The notes under the pieces: generated by a model
Told to the model about the DNA's origin: nothing
Database searches by the model: none
Seen by the model: only the letters and a program-made list of their open reading frames with translations
Made by a program: the position numbers and the translations under genes
Shown here: one piece after another, positions 8,371-16,206 of the stretch
How positions within the stretch are numbered: the first letter of the stretch is position 1
How the letters are laid out: each line of letters opens with the position of its first letter
Assembly (NCBI RefSeq): GCF_021462265.1
Contig: NZ_JAJONF010000007.1
Coordinates: 124,001 to 188,000 of the forward strand
Direction: 5' to 3'
Source of the DNA: Streptomyces shenzhenensis
GTDB taxonomy: Bacteria; Actinomycetota; Actinomycetes; Streptomycetales; Streptomycetaceae
Length of the DNA stretch: 64,000 nt

Positions 8371-8613
8371 GTGCGCAGGTTCAAGAAGGTCATGCTGATG
8401 ACCGGTGTTATCAGTGGCGTCGGCCTGGTGGCCGCGGGTTCCGCCCAGGCGGCGGAGTGTGACCGTCAGCCGCCCCCCGCCAACACACAACTCCTGAACT
8501 GCGAACAGACGTTCCAGTCCTCCCTGGTCACCGTCAACGCGCCGATCACGGTGGGCGGAGACATTACGCAGAACCTCGGCAATTTCTGCACCGCGCTCGC
8601 GCCGCAGCGGTGA
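8371..8613 (+). CDS. Small secreted two-cysteine protein, paralogue 4 (divergent)
   Basis: 80 residues from a GTG that is preceded by GGAGG at four bases. The signal peptide (MRRFKKVMLMTGVISGVGLV, ending AQA) and the promoter differ from the other three, but the mature part keeps LLNCEQTF and QNLGNFCTAL, with an extra cysteine in AECDRQ. It is an older member of the family. It ends in a very good terminator. Confidence 0.75.
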   Translation: MRRFKKVMLMTGVISGVGLVAAGSAQAAECDRQPPPANTQLLNCEQTFQSSLVTVNAPITVGGDITQNLGNFCTALAPQR

Positions 8614-8678
8614 TTGGCCGGGCAGCCCGGCGACAGGCCGGGTGAAATTCCGGGCCTGTGTGCGGAGATGGGTCAACG

Positions 8679-8714
8679 AAGTCAGCGACCGTCATGGCGG
8701 TCGCTGACTTTTTT
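8679..8714 (+). terminator. Rho-independent terminator after paralogue 4
   Basis: A perfect 13-base-pair stem (aagtcagcgaccg / cggtcgctgactt), 6-base loop, followed by a T run (tttttt spanning the arm end). This is the clearest intrinsic terminator in the window and closes the secreted-peptide block. Confidence 0.9.
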
Positions 8715-8900
8715 CACATCAAAGCGCCGACCGCCAATAGCAATTAACACCAATCGTCCTATGGCGCCAGGCGGATGAAAACCGGCCGCGACTCGGCCGA
8801 AAGAGGGGTTACCGCTTGATACGGGTTTTCCCGCTGAGGCACCATCGGGTTCATCCTTCTGCTGAAGAGGGTGTGAGCCGGTTCGCGCCTCGGAGGGGAC

Positions 8901-9161
8901 ATGAGCAATTCGATCATCATGCCGCGCTGTCCGCAGACGGGGAAAGCCTCGTTCCGCACCGAATCCGAGGCGCGATGCTGGCTCATCAAGCAGCCGCTGC
9001 TGGAGAGAATCCCGGACCGCATCTACCTCTGCTCGGAATGCCGCTACTGGCATTTCACCGGATCCCATCACTGGACCAGTCAGAAAATCAGATGGCAGCG
9101 AAACTACGGCAGACGTGAGGCTGTTTCCCGGCGCCACGGCGGGCGGCGGAAGAAGAACTGA
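8901..9161 (+). CDS. Small basic cysteine-containing protein, unknown function
   Basis: 86 residues with a good ribosome site (GGAGGGGAC) before the ATG. It has no signal peptide. The central part has spaced cysteines (MPRCPQTG, EARCWL, YLCSECRYW) followed by histidines (HFTGSHH), a layout that could bind zinc; the tail is very basic (RREAVSRRHGGRRKKN), suggesting nucleic-acid contact. I do not recognise a family. It stands alone between the secreted peptides and the sortase substrate. Confidence 0.6.
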   Translation: MSNSIIMPRCPQTGKASFRTESEARCWLIKQPLLERIPDRIYLCSECRYWHFTGSHHWTSQKIRWQRNYGRREAVSRRHGGRRKKN

Positions 9162-9229
9162 CCACGCGCCTGCCGGCAGCCGCCCGCTTTCCTCTTCCAG
9201 CTTCTTCTTCGACCAGAAAGACAACCAGA

Positions 9230-10096
9230 ATGCGACAGAACCTGAGCAAGGGAATGATCGTGGCCGGTTGCGCGACGACCCTCCTGTCGCTGTGGGGCAT
9301 CCCGGCGCTCGCGGACTCGCGGACCGACGCGAGCACGGCCGAGGCACCCGACACCCTGCCCGGGCACAGTGCCGCCGACGCCCCGGCGGCCGCGCCGGCG
9401 AAGGCCGACGTGGCGCCGGCCTACGGCGCGCAGGGTGCCGGCCGGAGCGCCGAGCACGGTGCCGCCGGCAAGACCAGTGAGCACGGTGCCGTCGGCGGCA
9501 AGACCAGTGAGCACGGTGCCGTCGGCGGCAAGACCAGTGAGCACGGTGCCGTCGGCAAGGCCAGTGACCCCGGTCGCACCGGTGGTCAGCGGGGCGTCGA
9601 CGGTTACGGCGACGACAGCGGCGCCGGCCGCGGGGCCGCGCAGGGTGACACGAGCGTCTCCGGGCAGACGGCCGGACACGGCGACACGGACGGCGTCGGC
9701 CATGTGGTCGGGCAGGGCGTGGAAAACGTCTCCGAGATCATCGCCGGACACGGCGACGCGGGCGGCTCCGACTCGATCGCCGGACACGGTGCCGGCAGCG
9801 GCCAGGGCGACGTCGTCACCGGCGGCTACGGTGACGACGAGACTCCGCCCACGACTCCCCCCACGCCGCAGCCGACTTCGCCGCCCCGGGTGGTGACACC
9901 GCCCAAGCCGGCTCACGACGTGCACACCCCGGCCCCCAGGCCGTCGACGCCGCCCGCGGCACGTCCCGAGTGGCCGTCGTCCCTCGCGCAGACCGGCGTG
10001 GGAAGCGAGACCATGGCCGCCTCGGGCGTTGCCGCGTTCCTGATGGCCAGCGGGGTCGTCTTCTACCGACGGGGCCGGGCCGGGTCCCGCCGGTAG
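9230..10096 (+). CDS. LAQTG sortase-anchored repeat-rich surface protein
   Basis: 288 residues. The N-terminal signal peptide (GMIVAGCATTLLSLWGIPAL, then ADS) and the C-terminal sorting signal (LAQTG at 252-256, hydrophobic helix, RRGRAGSRR tail) are those of Streptomyces class E sortase substrates. In between, the chain is Gly/Ala/Asp/His-rich and probably unstructured: three 10-residue repeats (KTSEHGAVGG, coded by 30-base repeats at 9470-9560), then irregular GHGD-type repeats, then a Pro/Thr stretch (TPPTTPPTPQPTSPP) that should span the wall. No catalytic domain is seen. No sortase gene lies in the window. Confidence 0.8.
   Translation: MRQNLSKGMIVAGCATTLLSLWGIPALADSRTDASTAEAPDTLPGHSAADAPAAAPAKADVAPAYGAQGAGRSAEHGAAGKTSEHGAVGGKTSEHGAVGGKTSEHGAVGKASDPGRTGGQRGVDGYGDDSGAGRGAAQGDTSVSGQTAGHGDTDGVGHVVGQGVENVSEIIAGHGDAGGSDSIAGHGAGSGQGDVVTGGYGDDETPPTTPPTPQPTSPPRVVTPPKPAHDVHTPAPRPSTPPAARPEWPSSLAQTGVGSETMAASGVAAFLMASGVVFYRRGRAGSRR
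9470..9560 (+). repeat. 30-base in-frame tandem repeat
   Basis: The unit beginning aagaccagtgagcacggtgc recurs at 9470, 9500 and 9530 with a 30-base period, encoding KTSEHGAVGG three times. The last unit is shortened. The copy number could vary between strains without breaking the frame. Confidence 0.85.
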
Positions 10097-10148
10097 TGCT
10101 GTCCGGCAGGGGGGTCGGACCTGCCGCGTCCGGCCCCGGGACCGACCG

Positions 10149-11414
10149 TCAGCAGCGTGCCCGGGAGGGTGCTTCCGCGGCGCTCCATCCCACCCGCGCG
10201 GGCGACGTGTCGCTGAGCGGTGTGCCGCGCAGGCGGCGGCGCACCCCTCGTACCAGTGCCGTGGCCGTGAACGTGGCTCCGTGGACGAAACGCATGGCGG
10301 GGCCGAACGAGGAAGCGGTGAGCAGGCCCGCCAGGAAAAGCCCCGGGTGCGAGGACTCCAGATCCCGCCCGGCGGCCGGGGAGCCGTCGGCCGTCGTCGC
10401 GAGGCTGTCGCGCAGTTCGTCGGAGAGCAGGCCGAGCCGGTCCAGGGTCGCCCGGAACCCGGTCGCGGCGATGACGTGTTCGGTCTCCAGCGTCAGCGGC
10501 CCCCCGGTCAGGCTGACCGTGTCCAGCCGCAACCCGCCCGGCACCGCACTCGCCGCGGTGATCTCCCGGTCGAGCAGCACCTCCACCACCGGCTCCACCC
10601 GGTCCCGTACCCACCAGGCTCCCGCCGGGCCCAGCGCGGTGGCCGCGACGCGGGTGCGCACCGACTCGGGAAGGCGCCGGAAGAGGCCCGGGCGCTCGGC
10701 GTAGAACCAGTTGCGCCAGCCGCAGCCCAGGCCGCTGTGCGGCATGCGGGCCGACTGCCACCAGGGACGCTGCCAGGGAGGCGGCACATCGTTCCACTGC
10801 AGCCGGTCGGCACGGGCCATCACCCGTACCCGAGTGCCCTGTTGGGCGAGCAGCGCCGCGGTCTCCAGGGCCGCCTGGCCGCCGCCGATCACCGTGACGT
10901 CCCGGCCACGGAACTGTTCGAGGTCACTGTGATGGCTGCTGTGCGAGACGAGCGAGGGATGCAGACGGCGCAGCGGAGCCGGGATCTGCGTGAAGGGCAT
11001 GACACCGACCGCCAGCGCCACCGTCCTCGCGTGCAGCACCTCGCCGTCCTCGGTGACCGCCTCGAACCCGGCCGGATGGGCCGCCACCCGGCTCACCATG
11101 CGCTCGTCCACCGGGGGGACGGCGTTGGACGCGAACCACAGACCGTACGCGGCGAACGTCGTCACCGGGATCGGTTCGGCGTGACGAGCCGTCATCCCCC
11201 GCGTGGCGCAGTACGTGTCCAGCCGCCAGCGGCCCTCGGGATCCGTGAGGTTGGAGGCCCACGGCTCGGACTTCAGGAACATACCGGGTGGCATGTGGTC
11301 CCGCCAGGAGGCCATCGGCCGTCCCAGCACACGCAGGTTCAGCCCGGCGGCCGCCGCGTGGGACGCGATGGACAGGCCGTACGGGCCGGCACCCACCACT
11401 AGAAGGTCGTACAT
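10149..11414 (-). CDS. FAD-dependent oxidoreductase (flavin monooxygenase-like)
   Basis: 421 residues. It begins with the FAD Rossmann motif VVGAGPYG and has a second dinucleotide motif (VTVIGGGQAALETAALL) that should bind NAD(P)H, the arrangement of class B flavoprotein monooxygenases and ornithine/lysine N-hydroxylases. A C-terminal ATGF-type motif (AATGFRATLDRLG) is also present. The start is set at the ATG that overlaps the stop of the upstream ATP-grasp gene by one base (TGATG), so the two are translationally coupled. Substrate unknown; the pair suggests modification of an amino-acid or peptide-like molecule. It converges with the sortase-substrate gene. Confidence 0.8.
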   Translation of the reverse strand: MYDLLVVGAGPYGLSIASHAAAAGLNLRVLGRPMASWRDHMPPGMFLKSEPWASNLTDPEGRWRLDTYCATRGMTARHAEPIPVTTFAAYGLWFASNAVPPVDERMVSRVAAHPAGFEAVTEDGEVLHARTVALAVGVMPFTQIPAPLRRLHPSLVSHSSHHSDLEQFRGRDVTVIGGGQAALETAALLAQQGTRVRVMARADRLQWNDVPPPWQRPWWQSARMPHSGLGCGWRNWFYAERPGLFRRLPESVRTRVAATALGPAGAWWVRDRVEPVVEVLLDREITAASAVPGGLRLDTVSLTGGPLTLETEHVIAATGFRATLDRLGLLSDELRDSLATTADGSPAAGRDLESSHPGLFLAGLLTASSFGPAMRFVHGATFTATALVRGVRRRLRGTPLSDTSPARVGWSAAEAPSRARC

Positions 11415-12673
11415 CAGGAGCTGCTCGCTTTCTCGTCGTCGGTCGAAGCGGACGTGCTTCTTCGGGAGTCCGGGCCTGCCGGAGCGGGAGCCACCGGGGC
11501 GGGGCGCAGTCGCTGCCGCAGCCTGTGCGAGACGTGCCGGCACCACAGCGCCCGCATCGCGCGGCCGGGGGCGGGGTCGTCCGGTGCGTGCCAGGCGAGT
11601 TCACGTCCGCCCGGGGCCGGTCGCAGCGCGGCGAACGGCGCGTAGTTCTCCACCACGAACGCCCGCCCCGCCCTCGGCGCCGCCCTCGGCAGCGGACGGT
11701 GTGTCAGGTCCAGGTGCAGGGCCCGTACGACGTCCAGGCCGCTGGCGTCGGAGAACAGCCGGAACTGGGCACCGGGACGCGGGTTGAAGTCCAGCAGGTG
11801 ATACCGGCCCGTGGTGCCGCACTGCCGGAAGTCGATGTCGAGGACGCCCCGGTAGCCCAGTTCTGAGGTGAACCGCTCGGCCAGCGCCCGTACCTTCGGG
11901 TTCGGCGCCCAGTGACCGACCGCGGTCAGCCCGGCTCCGGGCGGCCAGGCCCGCTGTTTCTGCCCGACTCCGCCCGCCCGCACCGCGCCGGAGCGGTCGG
12001 CGTACCCGTGGAAGAACCAGTCGCGGCCCGGCCCCGGTGGCAGACGCTGCTGCAGCAGCAACGGGCTGCCGGCGTCCTCGGCGCGCGCGTACAGCTCCCG
12101 CGCCTGCCGGGCCGAGGTCACCACCGTCGTGCTGCGCAGTCCGCTGCCGGCCGGCAGCAGCCAGGGCCGGCTCCATTTCGCCACCGCCGGCAGGCCCAGC
12201 CGGACGGTGGCGGCGACGGCCTGCGCCGGACTGTCCGGAACCAGGGTCTCCGGATGCGGAACGCCCACGGACGCGCACAGGGCGGCCAGTTCGCCCTTGT
12301 CGGCGAGGCGTTCGGGCAGCTCACCGGAGACGGCCGGCAGCAGAAAACAGGGCGCCAGGGTCTCGCCCGTGCGGCCCACGGCGATCGCGCTCGCGTCGTC
12401 CATGGGGATCAGGACGGCGGGAGTCCTGATCTGGGCGGCCACCTTCAGCAGCAGGTCGGCGATCTGGCCCGGGGAGGCCCCGAGCGGGGGCGGAGCGTGC
12501 ATGCGGTGCAGAAAACGCGATCGCGCCACGGGACTTCCCGTGGAATCCGCGACCACGTGTACCTCCACTCCGGCTCTGCCGAGTGAACGCACGGCCCCCA
12601 GTGTTCCGTGGTGAAAGGGATTCCGGTCCACGCGCAGCACAACGGCGGGGACGCGGATGTCGAGCAGTGACAC
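11414..12673 (-). CDS. ATP-grasp superfamily protein
   Basis: 419 residues from a GTG preceded by GAAGGAAC. An N-terminal nucleotide-fold part (VPAVVLRVDRNPFHHGTLGA, then ARSRFLHRMHAPPP) precedes an ATP-grasp core with the lysine segment AVAKWSRPW and the metal-binding end DIDFRQ..YHLLDFNPRPGAQFRLF. Such proteins ligate a carboxylate to an amine or thiol by an acyl phosphate; the close homologue group (carbamoyl-phosphate-synthase-like, PylC-like) is found near capsule loci. It heads a two-gene operon with the flavoprotein. The substrate cannot be named. Confidence 0.75.
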   Translation of the reverse strand: MSLLDIRVPAVVLRVDRNPFHHGTLGAVRSLGRAGVEVHVVADSTGSPVARSRFLHRMHAPPPLGASPGQIADLLLKVAAQIRTPAVLIPMDDASAIAVGRTGETLAPCFLLPAVSGELPERLADKGELAALCASVGVPHPETLVPDSPAQAVAATVRLGLPAVAKWSRPWLLPAGSGLRSTTVVTSARQARELYARAEDAGSPLLLQQRLPPGPGRDWFFHGYADRSGAVRAGGVGQKQRAWPPGAGLTAVGHWAPNPKVRALAERFTSELGYRGVLDIDFRQCGTTGRYHLLDFNPRPGAQFRLFSDASGLDVVRALHLDLTHRPLPRAAPRAGRAFVVENYAPFAALRPAPGGRELAWHAPDDPAPGRAMRALWCRHVSHRLRQRLRPAPVAPAPAGPDSRRSTSASTDDEKASSS

Positions 12674-12835
12674 GGGCTTTGTTCCTTCGCATCGGCTCAC
12701 CCGTCCGGGCGAGCAAGGCACTCGAAAGCCATAGGACGGTGGCGGATTTCCATTTCATGTGACTGACTTCAAATGACAGAGCGTCAGCAACGCGGGAGCG
12801 CGGACGCGGTCGTGCGGCAGCGGAGAGGAAAAGGA

Positions 12836-14149
12836 ATGGCCCCACAGCACGGTTGGACCCGAACCGGGCGGCTGGCGGTGACGGCCGTGACGGTCGCCGC
12901 CGCGATGGCGCTGACGTCCGGCCCCGGCTTCGCGGCGGTGACGGCGCGTCCGGCCCACCCGCCCGCCCCGGTCCCGACGCCGTCGCCGGTGACCACACCG
13001 TCGCCGGTGACCACACCGTCCCCGTCGGCGGCGAAGGTCCCCGCCGCCACGCCGGTCCCGTCCGTTTCCAAGCCGCCGAAGCAGGTCCCGTCCGCGCCGG
13101 CCACCGGGACACCGGCCCCGACGCCCCGGCAGGAGACGCCCGCGTACGGTGCCTTCCTCGGTTCCGACGCCCTGGGGGTGGCCCGCATCGCGTCCTTCAG
13201 CGACTGGCTCGGCGGTGCCGAGGTGCGCGTCGGGCACACCTATCTGCCGGGCGACCGCTGGAGCAACATCGAGGGCGAGCCGGACTTCCTCCAGGTGTGG
13301 GCGGACTGGCGCAGGGCGAAGGACAACCGGATGTTCGTCCTCAACGTGCCCATGCAGGAACGCAACGAGGAGAACCTCTCCGACGCCGCCGTCCGCGTGC
13401 TGTTGCGGCAGGGCGCGGCCGGCGAGTTCGACCAGCACTTCCGTGTCCTCGCCCAGCGGCTGGTCGCCGCGAAGGTCCCGGACACGGTCCTGGTGCTGGG
13501 GTGGGAGATGAACGGCACGACCTACACCCACCGCTGCGGGCCGGATCCGGAGGCCTGGAAAACGTACTGGAAGAGAATCGTCACCGTCATGCGTTCGGTG
13601 CCGGGCCAGAGGTTCCGGTTCGACTTCGCGCCGAGCCGCGGTCTGGACGCCGTCGCCTGGACCCGGTGTTACCCGGGGGACGACACGGTCGACATCATCG
13701 GAATGGACGCGTACGACCAGCCGCGCGGTCTTTCCTTCGACGAGCAGGTGACGGAGCCCTACGGACTCCGGGCACAGGTGGATTTCGCGAAATCCCACGG
13801 CAAGCCCATTTCCTATCCCGAGTGGGGTCTCTTCCGAAACGGCGACAACCCCGTGTACATGCGGCGCATGCTTGCGTGGATGGACCAGCACAAGCCGGTG
13901 TACAACACGCTGACCGACTACTGCCCTCACGGTGTCTGGGAGTGCAACCGGTACTCCCTCTCGTCCCTCGTCTACCGGTCCGCCCTCTTCTCTTCCGCGG
14001 GCCGGCCCACCGGGCCGGCCACACCCACGACATCCGTGCCACGGCCGCCCGCGACCGGTTGCTCGCCGCTGGACACCGGTGACTGGCTCCAGCACTGGCC
14101 CGGCGTGCTGATGTGTCTGCGCCCCGAGTCGTGGTTGCGGGCCCGGTGA
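12836..14149 (+). CDS. Secreted glycoside hydrolase, GH26-like
   Basis: 437 residues. Start chosen at the ATG after GGAGAGGAAAAGGA; it gives a signal peptide (TAVTVAAAMALTSGPGFAA). A Pro/Thr/Ser linker with repeats (TPSPVTTPSPVTTPSPS) separates it from a TIM-barrel-like catalytic part with two candidate catalytic glutamates, VLGWEMNG and ISYPEWGL, the pattern of clan A families such as GH26 (mannanase type). It is probably an exopolysaccharide-trimming enzyme, given the surrounding polysaccharide genes. It faces away from the ATP-grasp operon and its 3' end overlaps the opposite-strand gene by 178 bases. Confidence 0.75.
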   Translation: MAPQHGWTRTGRLAVTAVTVAAAMALTSGPGFAAVTARPAHPPAPVPTPSPVTTPSPVTTPSPSAAKVPAATPVPSVSKPPKQVPSAPATGTPAPTPRQETPAYGAFLGSDALGVARIASFSDWLGGAEVRVGHTYLPGDRWSNIEGEPDFLQVWADWRRAKDNRMFVLNVPMQERNEENLSDAAVRVLLRQGAAGEFDQHFRVLAQRLVAAKVPDTVLVLGWEMNGTTYTHRCGPDPEAWKTYWKRIVTVMRSVPGQRFRFDFAPSRGLDAVAWTRCYPGDDTVDIIGMDAYDQPRGLSFDEQVTEPYGLRAQVDFAKSHGKPISYPEWGLFRNGDNPVYMRRMLAWMDQHKPVYNTLTDYCPHGVWECNRYSLSSLVYRSALFSSAGRPTGPATPTTSVPRPPATGCSPLDTGDWLQHWPGVLMCLRPESWLRAR

Positions 14150-15282
14150 CGGTCCTGGCCGACGGCGGCCTCCGGGGCCGGCCCGCCGCCGTCACCACGA
14201 GGGGCAAGGCGGCGCAGCACCTCCTTGCCGCGCCGGCGCGCGACCACGTCCCAGGCGACCGCGGACATCAGCGGAGCGGTGGGCCGCCGGGCCAGCAGCA
14301 GCCGGTGGTTGGGGACCGCCCGTGGCCGCCAGTGGTGCTTGTACGGCTCGTCGCCCCGCAGCAGGCTCAGCGTGGCCGGCCCGTCCGCAGCCATGTGCCG
14401 GGTGCACGCGTCGAGCAGCATCACCGCCACGTCCGCCTTGCGTTCCCGCAGGCGCGGATGGGCGCCGTACAGGTAGGCACCGGCGAGCGGCCGCGACAGC
14501 AGGGTCAGATCCACGGCCACCACGTCGTCGTCGATCCGGAACTCGGTGACCATCGCGTTGCCCGAGCGCACCATCGGCCCCACCGAGCGCACCAGGTGTT
14601 CGCAGAACCGGCTGCGCAGGTGCTCCGGCGTCACCTTCCGGCCCTGCCACTGGAGCCGGTGCAGCTCCAGCAGTCTGCGCAGTGCCGCGTCCACCTCGTC
14701 CGGCCGTACGACGTGCCGCTGCACGCCGAGCGTCTGGAGCCTGCGGAGCTTGGCCCGCACCCGCTGGGCCTTGCCGGACGGCAGCCGCGAGAGCAGTTCG
14801 TCCATGGGTACGGCGGGCAGTTCCAGGCACAGGGAATCCTGTATCCGCAGCCTGGGGCCGCCCCAACGGTCGTACACCCGCTCGACGGCGCTGCCCGGGC
14901 GTACTTCGCGGAAGTCGATCAGCGCGGTGCGGGCGGCGGCCGCCAGGCCGTCGGCGAGGGCGGCGGTCGCGCGGTCGGCGCGCTCGTCGTCGACGAGCAC
15001 GTCCGCGTGGTCGGAGATGTCGCCGCCCAGCGGGACCAGCACCGGCAGCGGGCGGCGCCGGAGCATCAGGGGAGCGGCCGCGACCAGGTCGCCGCCCTCC
15101 CGTACCAGGAACACCCGCAGCCGGCCTCTTCGGCCGTAGGACAGCCACCACGAGTGCAGCCAGGCGTGGCTCTGGAACGGGGTCGCCGTGCCGCACCGCG
15201 CGTACAGCCGCTCCCAGTCCGCCGCGAGTTCGGCGAAGGCGGACGCTTCGGTCACGAGTTCGGTGGAGAACGCGGGCCTCAC
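13972..15282 (-). CDS. GNAT/FemAB-like acetyltransferase of polysaccharide locus
   Basis: 436 residues from a GTG with GGAG six bases upstream (a GTG at 15300 is possible). The pattern ADWERLYARCGTATPFQSHAWL near the start and VAVDLTLLSRPLAGAYLYGAHPRL later are typical of the CelD/BcsL family of the GNAT fold, often in exopolysaccharide clusters. It probably transfers an acyl group to a sugar or precursor. The last 60 or so residues are read from the strand opposite the GH26 gene and are low in complexity, so the native end may be less meaningful than the core. Confidence 0.7.
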   Translation of the reverse strand: MRPAFSTELVTEASAFAELAADWERLYARCGTATPFQSHAWLHSWWLSYGRRGRLRVFLVREGGDLVAAAPLMLRRRPLPVLVPLGGDISDHADVLVDDERADRATAALADGLAAAARTALIDFREVRPGSAVERVYDRWGGPRLRIQDSLCLELPAVPMDELLSRLPSGKAQRVRAKLRRLQTLGVQRHVVRPDEVDAALRRLLELHRLQWQGRKVTPEHLRSRFCEHLVRSVGPMVRSGNAMVTEFRIDDDVVAVDLTLLSRPLAGAYLYGAHPRLRERKADVAVMLLDACTRHMAADGPATLSLLRGDEPYKHHWRPRAVPNHRLLLARRPTAPLMSAVAWDVVARRRGKEVLRRLAPRGDGGGPAPEAAVGQDRHRARNHDSGRRHISTPGQCWSQSPVSSGEQPVAGGRGTDVVGVAGPVGRPAEEKRADR

Positions 15283-15423
15283 CGGGTGCTCCGTTCGCAC
15301 TCCGGATACCGGCGGTGTGTGCTGCGCGGGAACCGGTCCTGCACAGTTGCCTCCCTTGCGAGGAATCCGGGCTGGTGCCAACCCGGCGCGTGTCGGTCGC
15401 ACGCACGATCGACCCGGGCGGTG

Positions 15424-16206
15424 TCAGTGGGCGTCGACGGCGGCGTCGGCGTCGATGACGGTGTCCGCGGTGGCGGCGGTGTCGGTGTCGGTGTCGGTGT
15501 TGATGACGGTGGTGGCGGTGCCGGTTTTGACGACGGTGTCGGCGGCGGTGTCGATGACGGTGTCGATGACGGTGTCGGCGGCGACGGCCGGCCCCGGCAC
15601 GAGCGCCGTGGGCACGGCCTCCTCCTTGGGCCTGCGGGGCCGCGCGAGCAGGAACAGCCCGCCGAGCAGGCCGCCCGCGCTCGCGCCGACGGCAGACGTC
15701 ACCACCGGCGACGCGGACGTCGGCACGGTCGGCCGCACCGCCGGGGAGAACTCGAGGAGCTGGATGTGGGTGCTGCCCTTGGTGCCGTTCGCGTGCCGGA
15801 CCAGCGCGCGGGTGACCCCGTTGGCCATGCCGGAGGCGAGGCGGGGCCGCGAAGAGGTCGCCGAGACCGCGACCACCGGCGCGTCCGGAGAGGTCGCCGT
15901 CCGCACACTGCGCTGCAGTGTCCGCATCGGCACGTGCGCCTCCGCCTGGGCGTCCAGGAGGACCGCGAGCTGGGTGGCGGCCCGGCCGTACGCCTGGGCG
16001 AAACCGAGCGCGGTGCCCGGGTCGAAGCGGTCGGTCGGGACGACGACGACGTAGCTGGTGGCCGTGTACACGGGGCCCCGGTACACGGCGTAGCCGCCGC
16101 CCAGCGCACCGCCCACGAGGGTGCAGCCCGCGAGCAGCGACCAGGCCAGCAGGGCCCGGCGGGCCGAGTGGCTCAGCCGCCTGCGCCGCGTGGGGTTGTC
16201 GGTCAT
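15424..16206 (-). CDS. Wzz/YveK-like polysaccharide chain-length determinant
   Basis: 260 residues. A first transmembrane helix (RALLAWSLLAGCTLVGGALG) is followed by an extracytoplasmic part of about 130 residues (VYTATSYVVVVPTDRFDPG, RPRLASGMANGV) and a second helix (VVTSAVGASAGGLLGGLFLL), the two-helix topology of Wzz-type polysaccharide co-polymerases. The tyrosine kinase domain of fused versions is absent. The C-terminal tail is a low-complexity run of Thr/Val/Asp (DTVIDTVIDTAADTVV and similar). ATG overlaps the upstream glycosyltransferase stop (ATGA). Confidence 0.75.
   Translation of the reverse strand: MTDNPTRRRRLSHSARRALLAWSLLAGCTLVGGALGGGYAVYRGPVYTATSYVVVVPTDRFDPGTALGFAQAYGRAATQLAVLLDAQAEAHVPMRTLQRSVRTATSPDAPVVAVSATSSRPRLASGMANGVTRALVRHANGTKGSTHIQLLEFSPAVRPTVPTSASPVVTSAVGASAGGLLGGLFLLARPRRPKEEAVPTALVPGPAVAADTVIDTVIDTAADTVVKTGTATTVINTDTDTDTAATADTVIDADAAVDAH

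Noticed and set aside
9470..9560. CRISPR-like repeat array
   Set aside because: The repeats are directly adjacent without spacers and are in frame within a surface-protein gene.
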